The notes under the pieces: model-generated
Databases searched by the model: none
Told to the model about the DNA's origin: nothing
Seen by the model: only the letters and a program-made list of their open reading frames with translations
Position numbers and translations under genes: made by a program
Shown: piece after piece, positions 1 to 11,900 of the stretch
How positions within the stretch are numbered: position 1 is the stretch's first letter
Layout: each line of letters starts with the position of its first letter
Source of the DNA: Riptortus pedestris
Lineage: Eukaryota; Arthropoda; Insecta; Hemiptera; Alydidae
DNA length: 64,000 nucleotides
Assembly: GCA_019009955.1 (NCBI GenBank)
Contig: CM032232.1
Location: forward strand, 53,135,001 to 53,199,000
Reading direction: 5' to 3'

Positions 1-132
1 TAAAACATGGACTAATTGTTCAGGTGAATAAAGAACTCAGAGTTTCCTAGCTGATATTTATTGTTTTTGATGGTTTTAAGCCGCCATCTTCAGAGCTAAA
101 CCAACACATTTAAAAATGTTGATTTGAAGGAT

Positions 133-250
133 GAACTCATTAAATAAACTCCTTAGTCCCTCTCCAGCTAAAAAAAAAATGTGATAACCTATAGACAATC
201 CATTCGAAATAGCCATAATAGCATTAAGTTGATATAAATAAATAATATTT
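133..250 (+). mobile_element. SINE 3' fragment
   Basis: gaactcattaaataaactcc ... ccttagtccc ... ctccagctaaa and taataaataa-like end match the 3' two-thirds of the SINE. Confidence 0.5.
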
Positions 251-2084
251 TAGGTCTGAAGAGGGTGGATTAGAACTATCAAAAACATTATGAAACAATA
301 AAAGATAAGAGCCACAGATTTTTTTTTGTTCACTTGTTCCATTCCAATATTTAATCTGAGTACAACATTTCAACTTGTTTTCATGTCTTTACTCCCTACT
401 GAACAAAAAGGTAATAAAATAATAAACACAAAATTTACCATACAATATTCCCAGATAACTATTTTTTTTTTTATAGAAGTAAAGGTACCAAAATAAACCC
501 ATTGGTGAAAGCCCCCCCCCCCAACCAAAAATTCACAGTTTACAATAATTTTATGTTTTTAAAGGAAATCTAATAGCAATTTAAAATCTAAATAAGGGAA
601 CTCTGCTAATAAAATTGTTAAGGCCCTTGTGAATACAATTCAGCATAAAACCTTTTTGATCTAGTATATCTGAAGTTTGCTGATTATACAGAGCCATCCT
701 AAGGGGCATTAGTAAAGGAGGTGAAAAAACAATATAGTAAATGCATCAGATCAAAAAGTATTTTAATGCTTAAAAACTTAAAAATAGTTTCTTGATTATT
801 TAAAAATTGCCCATAAAAGAAATGGAGAAATTATCAATTGTCTTTCCATTTGCACCTAGCAGAGCTCATATCAATTCCCCATTCACCTCTATGAGTATGG
901 CATTGCCCATAATTCACTGGGCTCTTCTCTCCCAGACTTCTATATAACTGTTGCTCTGTTTTGATTAAATACACTTCCACTTTCCAGAAGAGACTTTTAA
1001 AGCAGAAAGCCTTTTGCAGCGCATAACCATGTTGTAATTGCAACCATTCTGGCTTTTATTTATACTTCTACAGTATTGCTCTTTGTAATTATCCCTTCCA
1101 GGCATTAAAACTGTTACAACTAGGAAACATGAACTCCCCCAATTCGACAGGACCACCAATCTTCCTGGTCCTGGACCTTTTCTGAACTTATTTTGAGCCC
1201 TAGAGTTTCCACTTCCCATGCAAACTCCAGAACACCAGCTAATGCTGCAATACTTCTAGCACTGATCAACACATCGTCAGTTACGAGATGTGCTGAGAGC
1301 CTATTATATAAGGTTTGGCCAGACTTTGCCCACTTTTAATAATGAGACAGAATAGGTGACTGAGTCTTATTGTTATATGCCAGTGGTAACATCCAAGGGA
1401 GCCAGATAAATCTTATGAGCTCACAGATATTCCAACTGAATATAATAGTTAATGAACTTAAATCTACAAATTTTAAAAAAAGTTTCATGGATTATGGACA
1501 TAACATTCAAAAATGTGAACATGAAGCTAATCCAAAAGACATTCAATTATCTATCTTAAATTTAAATAAAGCAACTACAACCTCGCTTAAAATTTTAAAT
1601 ATACCAATTAATTATTGTTTAATTTCTTTATTTGTTTGAGAGTTTGTTAACAAATTCATTTCAAACTTTGTTGTAGTTATTTAATTAATTATTGGAGTTT
1701 ATATAAGTTAATTGGGGTTTCAAACTTCTAGAGTTTCAACGACTAATGCTCTAGATATATGAATGAAGAAATAACATTTTTCCCTTTTCCGGAATAGAGC
1801 ATTTTTTCTTACTACATACACTAATCTTCAATAAATATTTGACACATTTAAATAAAGTGCATATCTGTATTCAAATGAATAATTAGTTCAACAAAGACAA
1901 TTAATTTAATAAATATGAACAATTCTAACTATTATCAACTTGGTTTTTCACTTCCAGTAAGGGTAGTGTTGCAATCACTAAAAATTTTGGTTTTCAGATT
2001 TCAATGGAACAAAGCTATCAGTTTTAACTATACCAGACACCACCTTGATAACAAGTTCTGGATAGATATCTGTAAATTATCCAG

Positions 2085-2235
2085 CATAACTCAAACCCTT
2101 AGAATATGAAATTTTATATTTAGAACTTAAAATATTTAGTTGATTCAAATCGACTCAAGGACTGGTGGAGAAGGGGGGGGGTAGAAGAGGGTGAAAATAA
2201 AAATTTGACATTTTTTCTGTGCTTATTAGAGTTAC
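2085..2235 (-). repeat. unclassified interspersed repeat, fragment
   Basis: Reverse orientation: cttagaatatgaaattttat, a G-rich run at 2173-2181, and ttctgtgcttattagagtta match the first half of the family. Confidence 0.48.
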
Positions 2236-2750
2236 AAAAGATTAAGACATTTTTTGATCCGATGCAGTTGAATGGAGATACACTATATCATGTTCAAATG
2301 AAATCATTTTAAATGAAGTACAGCAAAACATTTTCAAATTTCAAAACAACAAGGAAGTCATGTCATATCTACATCACATTTTTGAAAAATAACGTATTTA
2401 TTTCTCAGGTGTACAGAGAGAAAATAAAGTCAGGTTCCGATGAATGGTAGAGAAGGCCCAATATATGTGAATAAAAGAGCACTCACATCTGCAGTTGTAC
2501 TGTAACTTTTATGAACAGTAAAATATCAAATTCATATTGATTTTGTCACCAAGATAAACCATTCCCCAAACCAACACTTTGGTACAGTGAACAATTAAAC
2601 TCAAATTAAATCTGTATTAAACTATTCATGGACATACAGAATAGTCCTAAGACTGTAACGACCACATGACAATGTCAATCTGTCAATTTATTAGCTATCT
2701 CACTTTTAAAACTCGCGTACTAAAAAATATAATCTTTATACTTCAGTGAC

Positions 2751-2798
2751 AAGAATCACCAACAAAACCCATCTAAGAATCACCAACAAAACCCATCT
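2751..2798 (+). repeat. 24-bp direct tandem duplication
   Basis: The unit aagaatcaccaacaaaaccc plus atct occurs twice without change. Confidence 0.9.
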
Positions 2799-2914
2799 AT
2801 TTCCCCACGCAGACTTTATTCAGAAGTTCCCTAATTGTTTTGTGGCCTGTATACCACTCCTTCGGGGGCCATTACCTCTTAGACTAGTTGAAATTGAACA
2901 ATGATTGTCAAAGC

Positions 2915-3130
2915 GGGCTAAGGCTAACCATTTGAGTTAATGTTAATTAAGCCTTAATCTCACATGGTAAACCTAGAGTTGCAAGTTTGACTCCTGCCTG
3001 AGCAATAGGAATTTATTTAGTGACCAACTAGTTAAATAAAATCTATAGTCCCACCTTGGCTAGAAAAGAGTGGCAACCTGTTCCAATTAACTATAGTAGC
3101 AACGAGTGGATGTTAATAAAAAAGAATAAT
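2915..3130 (+). mobile_element. tRNA-derived SINE, full length, with 18-bp target-site duplication
   Basis: The body begins gggctaaggctaaccatttg and has a B-box-like agtttgactcc. A conserved tail region (ggaatttatttagtgaccaa ... ctagaaaagagtggcaacct) and an A/T-rich simple end follow. It is flanked by exact copies of aacaatgattgtcaaagc at 2897-2914 and 3131-3148, the signature of LINE-machinery retroposition. Confidence 0.85.
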
Positions 3131-4065
3131 AACAATGATTGTCAAAGCAGTTAATTACAATTAATTAGGGATATTTCTGTTAGCTTCAATGCTCTTGAGG
3201 AAACCAATGATGTCACCAGGTAAAACTAGCGTTAAGAGACACTCTATGCTTGTCGAATAAGGACTGGGAAGCAGGGAACATTTCATTGGCCAGAGGACTG
3301 CTTCACAACCAAGTGTAGCAGTAAAAAAAAAAAAAAAAAAAATCGAACTCAAAAACCAATTATAGTGAAGAACTGGTTCAAACTGTAATGTGAGGCATAC
3401 TGTGAACTTTCTACTTAAGAACATGAACCTACTAACCTGCCCTTATAACTCGGAAGAAAACTGAGCAATGGATTAAAACTTGCAAGAATTATTGATAAGA
3501 CTGAGTGTCAGTAGTTAACCAAATATTTAATTGAATTCCTGACAATTATTAATTTAGACTATGGCATTTGATTGTAAATGCCTGCTATTCAGTTTTATAA
3601 CAAGTAAATACATAAATTCTTTGAGATATGGTAGTTCCTAGTATATTCTCACAATAAGAAAATTGTAACAAAATTTCCTTTTTCTATAAAAAGCAACTGT
3701 GGCAAGTAGGCATTAACTTGAGAGAAAACATATACAGGTTTTAAAATATGTGAAACCAAAAATTATAAATAAAATATATTGTTAAGAAAATTCCAAATAT
3801 TGTGAGTATAAATACGAGTCAATTCACAATAAATTAAAAAATCTCCATTGTTTAAAATGAAAATAAATGTTCTATCTTTAGACAAATATAAAATTAATTC
3901 ATGATCAATTAATTAAATGATTTACAAAAGTATCAATGACAAAATGTATAAAAAAATACTACTATAAATTCCATAAATGGACTACAAAAATATTCTTGTG
4001 CTAAAGAAATAATGTTATTTTTTTTTCTAAAATAAAATAAAAACAAAATCTAATTAGTAACAACA

Positions 4066-4071
4066 TTTATT
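4066..4071 (-). terminator. candidate poly(A) signal for hyd
   Basis: The minus strand reads AATAAA about 150 nt past the hyd stop codon. It is the first such hexamer downstream, but the region is very AT-rich and more copies follow, so the real 3' end may be further on. Confidence 0.3.
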
Positions 4072-4221
4072 ATTAAAAAACAAAAAGGAGAAACAAAGTG
4101 TTGTGGTGAAATTCTTTAATTACAACACTACTAAGTTTACACATGTAATATTCTAAATGAAGACAGGTGGTAAAATCCTGACCTTGCATTGAACGAATGA
4201 TGATAGAAGTAAAGATATAAT

Positions 4222-4434
4222 TTAAACGAATCCGAAGTTCTTAGTCTTAATGGCAAGGAGGAGCTTATGCCTGAGGACTTGTCGAGAGGAATAAAGAGGT
4301 ATGTATAGGCGGGAGATACACGTGTTCGCTGTCGGGAGGTGTGTATCATCAGCGGGCCTTATTGTCACTGATGGCATCGGCTGGAATCCATCCTCCGATG
4401 CTGGCAGAGCGGGTGAACCAGTCCAGAAATATAC
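4222..4434 (-). CDS. hyd: hyd exon 43: HECT C-lobe with catalytic Cys and stop
   Basis: Residues 2440-2509 contain [39 protein letters not shown] and the C-terminus [11 protein letters not shown]. The Cys codon of TANTC at 4318-4320 is the ubiquitin-accepting residue by family knowledge. The ending matches the UBR5 C-terminus (KTKNFGFV), so the stop at 4222-4224 is the true one. It begins after acceptor tttag. Confidence 0.97.
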   Translation of the reverse strand, partial: VYFWTGSPALPASEDGFQPMPSVTIRPADDTHLPTANTCISRLYIPLYSSRQVLRHKLLLAIKTKNFGFV

Positions 4435-4821
4435 CTAAAACAGAGAATCACCATATGTATAAGACAAAAAGACGGCAGCCATAAAAAAGCCATATAAACT
4501 AAGCAGATTTCCTTTTTATCTCGTATGCATTCTCCATTTCAAACTAAAAAATCCGTCACGCAAGGGCTGCATTAGCTAAGCAGATTTCACACATGCATCC
4601 CATTTTTTCATTTATCTCATGATGTAAAAGTTCAATGAGAACAATTTTTGTTATTTAGGCTTCGAATTTAGTGCTTCATAATATAACAGCTTATTGTTGA
4701 TATAACATGAGTAGGAGTAGGCCGAAACTAAAAAACACAATTATTTCGGTTAATATTAAAGATAATGAAAACACGTACAGATCTTTCAATTTTCAATAAG
4801 ATTCGTTCTATACAAATCAAC

Positions 4822-4891
<70 letters not shown>

Positions 4892-7800
4892 CATCTCCTG
4901 GTCCTGGGTAGGGTCAATGGAAATTTGAAGAATATTTTTGAAAATCGTGACATAAGTACAACCCATTTAATATTTCTGTTTAGAAACAATGTATAGAACA
5001 ACAATTGTAGAGCATCAATAGTTTAACGAGATTGGTTCTATAAAAGTTTTTGATCTGACCCAGAATAATAATGGAAATATTTTAATTTTTTAATCCCCTC
5101 CTACTCCGGGACCAACTTCAGCCATTAATTAATATGATCTATAATGTTGACTGAAAAGATTAAATATCAAGTACAGTATAGATCAAATAAACATTTTTGA
5201 GTCCGAAAATAAAATCTGAATTAATAACATCTTTATCACACAATACATTTGCATACACCTCATCCAATAAAGATCTTTTGAAAACAACATTTAGTATTTA
5301 AACTTCAATAGGATGTTTCATGATTCATTAGCTTATAGTTATAGTGTGATGATTGAAAGTGAGGTTTTGCTGAAGGCTGAACATTAAAAAATGAAAATAT
5401 ACTGGTTAATATTAAAAGTCGGCAAAAAGTGTGTAAAACGCCATTTGTAGATAATTAAATTTGCAAGAAGATTGTTTATATAAAAATTTTTGATCCAACC
5501 CACTGTACACATAATTATTACACACGTTTAAACACAGTACTACTTACATATCTGTCTGTTGATGCCATCATCATTGAGTATACATGGCAAGTGCTTTCGA
5601 TGCAATGGCAACAAGAGCTTTGAAAATTGTACTGATGACTTCCAACAGGCTTGAAAATGAAACCATCGCATCAAAAGAGCTTGCCACGTGGTCTATGATC
5701 AGCCACTAATGACGGCATATACTTTCATATTTTACAGTAGTACTATATGGAAATCATCCAGTTTTTCAATTATATAAGATCAAAAAATGGGAGTTAAATG
5801 GGACATCAAATAACAAAACTGTATATTTTATACATTATTTTCATTGTTATGCTGTGCCAATCTCCATAATTGGCAAAACCTTTCAAAAAACACAAATTTG
5901 CACATTAATATATTGTGCATTATATTAATTATATAGCTTGATTATTAAAAATGAGAAGAGTTGAGAAATATATATTTTGCATTGAAAGTAAACTAGCCTT
6001 AAAAGCTAGCATAAAGCCTCAAGTTTCAAATACTTGAGATAATTTTAAAAAAAATATATTTTATTCTTGCAAAATTAATTAACAATTTCAAAACTATATT
6101 TATTAACAATTTACATTAGAAATATGCCTTACAAGGTCCATTCGCTCGATGTGGGTCATCTTTTCCACAATAGCCCAGAGCCATCTTTTAAATTTAAGCA
6201 GTCGATCTGAAGATTCCCCAGATTCATCATTGAAAGACGTATAGGAAATGAGGACAGAAACATTGATATCCCCTACACCATTTAGAAGAAGACGAAGATC
6301 TTCCGCAGTCAAACCATCTAGTGATCCACTAGGTAATACATCAAAAACACCTTGCCGTATTGCCTGGAATAAAAATTACACCAGTATTATTTAAATTGCA
6401 TGCTATTAAAGTTTTTTTTTTAAAGAAAACTGCAATTACACTGTGCAGAAAATTTTTGTGATTGGAATCAGGGTCCTTCCAGAGGTAAAAAGCTAATCCT
6501 TTTGTATGGTGACAAACACAACAATCAGTAAAACGAATAATGAACCACTCACATAATTCTTAACCAAGAAAAATTTGCTGCCTTGCAATTTTCTTGAATA
6601 ATAATAATAATAATAATTTTCTTGAACTCTGTAATAACGTAGAGCTTCATAACAGAGTGTGATAAGAAAAACTACTTTTGACTAATAGGATTAAGGACAT
6701 TAGTTTACAACTTGCCTATATGGGCTGGAGTTTGAGGCAATTTGGCCTCCACTTATTTAAAAAATACTGAGAAAACATTATAAATAGTATAGTACGCATG
6801 CAAGTACGTACTATACTATTTATACTTGCGTACGTGTATAGATTTTGTTTATTAGCAATTTAAAAAAAATGATTGTCGACACCATATGACTCCCAAGAAC
6901 TCCTGGTATAAATTAAATCCATTTCATAACAAAGTGATAAATACCTCTGTTCAAATCTAATAGATTGAAAAATTTCATACAACATAGTTAATAGATCGAT
7001 CTTTTAATAAGCAAAAAAGACCATATACAAATTTTCTTAATCTCTAATAAGTAACAGAGAAATTTTAAATTGTATTTTTGCCCTTCACTGCCCCCCTCCC
7101 TCTCCAGTCCATTTCGATGTCGTGGTGCTCAACTAGTGCAAAACAATCCGAAATATGAAATTTCAACATTCTATGGCTAGCCGTTTTTGAATAGCATAAT
7201 ACAAAGTAAGATTTGTATATAAATACAAGTCTAAATATATACGCCATTTCAAACTAGTCAACAACTATTGGCCCAGGGAGGGTCAATATGGTTAATTCTG
7301 TTGAAATCTAACAATTTTTGTGATTACTATATTCCCCTTATTTTTCACAAAGAAGTAACAAAATAACATTTTACATAGTGTTCCCATTCTTATCAGCTTA
7401 CTTTTTTGCTCTAGACATTTGCATAACAGTACTTTAAAATAATTTAAAATTTAAGACATTTTAAGTGTTTCTATTTTTTAGCATTCAAGAATAATTACAA
7501 TAATGTTATTTTCAATTAAAAACTAATAAATGAATGCAAAAAACGTAACTATTAGGTGTGAAAGAAATTATCTTGCACAAATTTTTGTTTCACTTCTTGT
7601 AACAAGTTCTGTATGGCTAAAGATAAATATAATGAAACACTTGTTACGGACAGATGGCAGAAACATATTGGTATATTAAAAAATTGAACTAATTAAGGCA
7701 TCTAATTAAGGACCATGAAATCGACTGGACTTAAATTTATCAAATAGAATATTTCTCTAAGAATAAATCAACTAAAAAACAAAACTTTCAAATATAAAAT

Positions 7801-8880
7801 ACAAACCTCTAAAGCTTTTTGTTGAGATTTATACATCCTATATTCAGCATATTTCCTAACATAATCATATACATTAGCAGAGGTTACTTCCAAATCACGA
7901 CCTCCAGGAACTAATTCTACACTCCCACCACCTTCCTCTGGACTTAACTCAATGCTGAAAAACAAAATGACGAAAATATGTGTTAATTAAATACAAGCTA
8001 TGAATGTAATAATTAATTAATTATTTGAAATAATTCAATCCTACCTGAAAGTAAGATCTAGGGCTGAGAAAAGGGAATTGCCTTGTTTTGATTCAGCATC
8101 TATAACTAATTGCCTAAGGGACTCATACATAACAGGGTCAAAGAAAGCTAAATCATGGAATCTTATTTGTCGACCAAGTATGAACTTCAAAACATGCCTG
8201 TTCAGGAGAAGTGGTAGTAACTCATTTTGAAGGAGACACAACCCTATTAACCTAAAACATAAATACAAATGAATTAATGAAGAATAAATATCTTATCATA
8301 ATTAAAAACGTTGTTATTTGTATCATTCAAATCCCAACAAAAGAATTTTTTCACTAACGATTTCTTGAGCCAGGCTGTGGTTGATTCAGGTTAAGCAAGC
8401 TGAGGAACATAGAAATCCACGATGATCTTAAAATTTGGCTATCTTGAGGTTACAAAAGAAGAAGGCTATCAGCTGAGCCACAAAGTTATTCTAAACATTA
8501 CTCATCGCAACACCTCAAGACTTTTGGCCAAATGTTTTTAGACAAACGCATGAAAAGTACATTCTCTCACTTTAACAGAATTTATTAATAATGTATAAGC
8601 ACTATACATTAAAAACGTTTCATTCAAATTGAAGGTCATTCACTCCCCTTATTAATCTATTTTCTGCACTCCACTCATCTAAGTTATCATAATTTTTTTT
8701 TTAGTTCCCAAGTTGGGTTTGTTCTTATAACTATAACCTACACATACATATATATTATCTACTACAGTTACTGTAACAGCGAGTCATGACAGTTTTTCTA
8801 AAAAAACCTTCCAATCTTGCCCTGTAATCACAAAAGTGAGGACTGTCCTCACTTTTGTGATTACAGGGCAAGATTGGAAG

Positions 8881-8947
<67 letters not shown>

Positions 8948-11900
8948 TGGACAGACCTCACTTTTGTGATAATAATGACAAGATTTTAAAGAAGGGTTTT
9001 TAAGAAAAACTGTCATGAGTCGCAGTTACAATAACTGTAGAAAAGGAGGTAAAAATAGAGTAGAACATTAAGTAAAGAGGGAGTCGGTAAAGTGTCAAGT
9101 CCCGTGTATTAATTTTACCTTCCAGTATTCCTAAAAGCATTTATCCTCTCAAACGTTGCCCTGCCTTGTCGAGGCGAGCAAAACCCTCTTTTCCCAGGTG
9201 TATAAAATAGAGGTGCATTGTCTTCAACCACTTCATCGACAGACTCAGCAGCAGATACATCTCCACTAACAGGAGTAGTACTAGAATTAGATTTCCCTTG
9301 TGCTGATGAGGTTGACAATAGGTCCATTTCTGAAAATAAACACATAAATAATGAGCAATAATTTATATAATTATTATTTATTAAGGTCCACTTTTTGCGA
9401 CTAAGGCTAATTGGGACGGGTTATCTACAGTTTACCACCCTTTTATAGCCAGAGTGGGACTTAGGATGTTATTTAATGAATTTCGTCACTAAATAATTTC
9501 CTTTGCCCAGGCAAGAATCGAACTCGTCACTCTAGGTTTACCATGTAAAATTAAGGTCAACGCTTTAACTCACATGGCTAACCTAAGCCCCATTAAAATT
9601 GTAATATATATACAATTAAAATTGCCAATGGCTGCATACAAAAAAGGATTAAGCATCCAATAAATTTCAAATTACTTTCATATTTTAAAAGTTAATAAAA
9701 CAAAATAATCTTTATAGAAGGAAGATATTTGAAATTTTAGTTAATAGTAATTCAAATAATGGTATTATTGTTTTAACAATGAATTCCTTGAGTAATTACA
9801 ATCTAATTTTAATTTTTAACTCAATGATCCAACTGTAGAATTTAATCTCATGATGCAACTGAATTACAGTAGTTAATATGTTTTAAGTGGTTAAAATTTA
9901 AGAACGGTTTTCATAATAATATTTTAACATGCTGTTTTGCTTATGATAAGTAATCTAAATATAACCAACTTCAACATCAATCGTAACCAATATCAGCAAC
10001 ATATGAATGCTCATTTTCAAACTGTATATATAAATTTTCAAATATTGCCATTTCTAGCTTAGCAATTTTTTCAGAACACAAAATTAATTTTGGTGTTTTA
10101 GTTCTGGGCAGACTAGATTGCTTTCAAAATTATTACTTGGATAATAAAGCAAATTCATAGGATGGTGTTCATAGACACAGGCATTACACAAACAGTACAT
10201 TCTTGGAATATTTATAACATATAAAAAGAGAGTGCATTTAATTAATTATCTTCAACTTGCAAAATATAATATTAAGTTTTTAAAATTCTCTCGTATGTAA
10301 AAATGAATTTGGAAAAATCAAAGTCAATCAGATGCCCGAGACTTTGCCAATTATTTCTACTAACTTTCAGTCACAAAATTTAATTCAGAGAATAAAATAA
10401 TACAAAATAAAATCAGTTAAAATGCTTAAAATAGGAAAGGCTATTTAAGTAAAACATTGAAAGACTGTCAAACCGATTAATGATATCATAACATATTGAT
10501 GTAAGCCATCAAGCTGAATTTTCATGAATTGCTAATGACTCATTAGTCTTCAGCCAGGGGTTGCAGGACTGATGGATGTTACACTTCTTTTCAACCTTCA
10601 ACCATAGTTGTTTATATTTTACAATTGATTACAACATTTTACAAATAATAAATACTCTCATGAGAGCAATATTGGATAACTTTCAAGAGTGGTAACAATT
10701 TGGTAATAAAATCCAATAGATCTCTACTCACATTGACAAACATGCTTGGTTTGGTATATTCAGGCAAATGTATTTTTGCATCACTGGAATTAATGTTAAG
10801 TTTGGTAAAATACTTCAAGTCAGTTCAATTGAACTGTCAGTATGAATCTTACAATAACAACATCACATGAAACTGTTTTCTAAAGATTTACAAATTCTAA
10901 ACATTTTCTGGGCAAGCATATACTGACACAAAGCAATATTAAGGATGATAATTAAAATGCAGGCTGGATAACAAACAATCAAACCCAAGGGGGAAAAAAT
11001 CTATTACAATTCATAATTTTTTAGTTAGCTCTGGTAATACCAAAAAAAACAATCAGTACAATACACATATTACTTATGCCAAAATGTATCATTTTTAGTA
11101 ATTGTTTTCATTAATGTATTTATTTTCACAGTCCTGACAAAACTGAGGCCAGGATCACGCCACCATGCTATTGAAATGAACTGAATCATCAATGTTTTAT
11201 ATACAACAACTATTTCATATACAATATACAATTTATGACATGAATCACAAATAACAAACATAAGTTATAATTTGAATCAGAAACAGAAACTTTGTCAAAA
11301 TAACATCATTGAAAACTCACCCAGTAAAGTATGATTGCCAATTTGATGGCCATTAGCTAAAATAATTTGCATTGCCTCTTCTACTTTTTGTCGAAGAGCA
11401 TCCTCAGAAGCCAATAGCATTAGCAATTGGGCAGGGGAAAGTTCGAGAAGCATGCCAGTAATTTTGGCAGCAAATGATGGCCTCAAAGCATGAACCTAAA
11501 ACAAAGAGAATTCAAATACATAAATTAAAATTGTTTAAGCTAGCAATAGGATGTAATGAAAGTTATGTAATGAATCTTAGAATTTATTTATTTATATTAC
11601 TTAAATACATGCATACATAGTTATACAAAGCTCTTAAGTAGTTAAATGAGTTATGATATTTGATTTGATGAATGTATCTCAAATAACCCAAAACAAAGTC
11701 TGAGAAGTTCATAGTACATCACACCATGCTGATCACACCAAATACAGAGCATAAGCTTGGTTCTGAGGATATCTGATTTTGCCATTGAGGTTGATGGTTG
11801 GCACTTTGAATTTTTCCATTTGGGATTGTCGTAATGGAATGATTTTTTTTGTCTCCAATCATAAGTCGATGCAAAGATCCCATTCTAGCAGCTGTTCACA

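Larger units (their letters stand above)
1..4221. other. hyd 3' UTR and downstream sequence
   Basis: No gene with supportable homology is visible here. It holds SINE copies (133-250 and 2915-3130), an old unclassified repeat (2085-2235), a 24-bp tandem duplication (2751-2798) and a somewhat GC-richer unexplained stretch (830-1340). How much is transcribed as hyd 3' UTR cannot be told from sequence. Confidence 0.6.

Noticed and set aside
8755..8961. Open frames made of Tyr-Ile repeats (also at 15379-15639 and 18486-18827)
   Set aside because: They are translations of (TA)n arrays. Only the part of 18486-18827 overlapping hyd exon 33 is coding.
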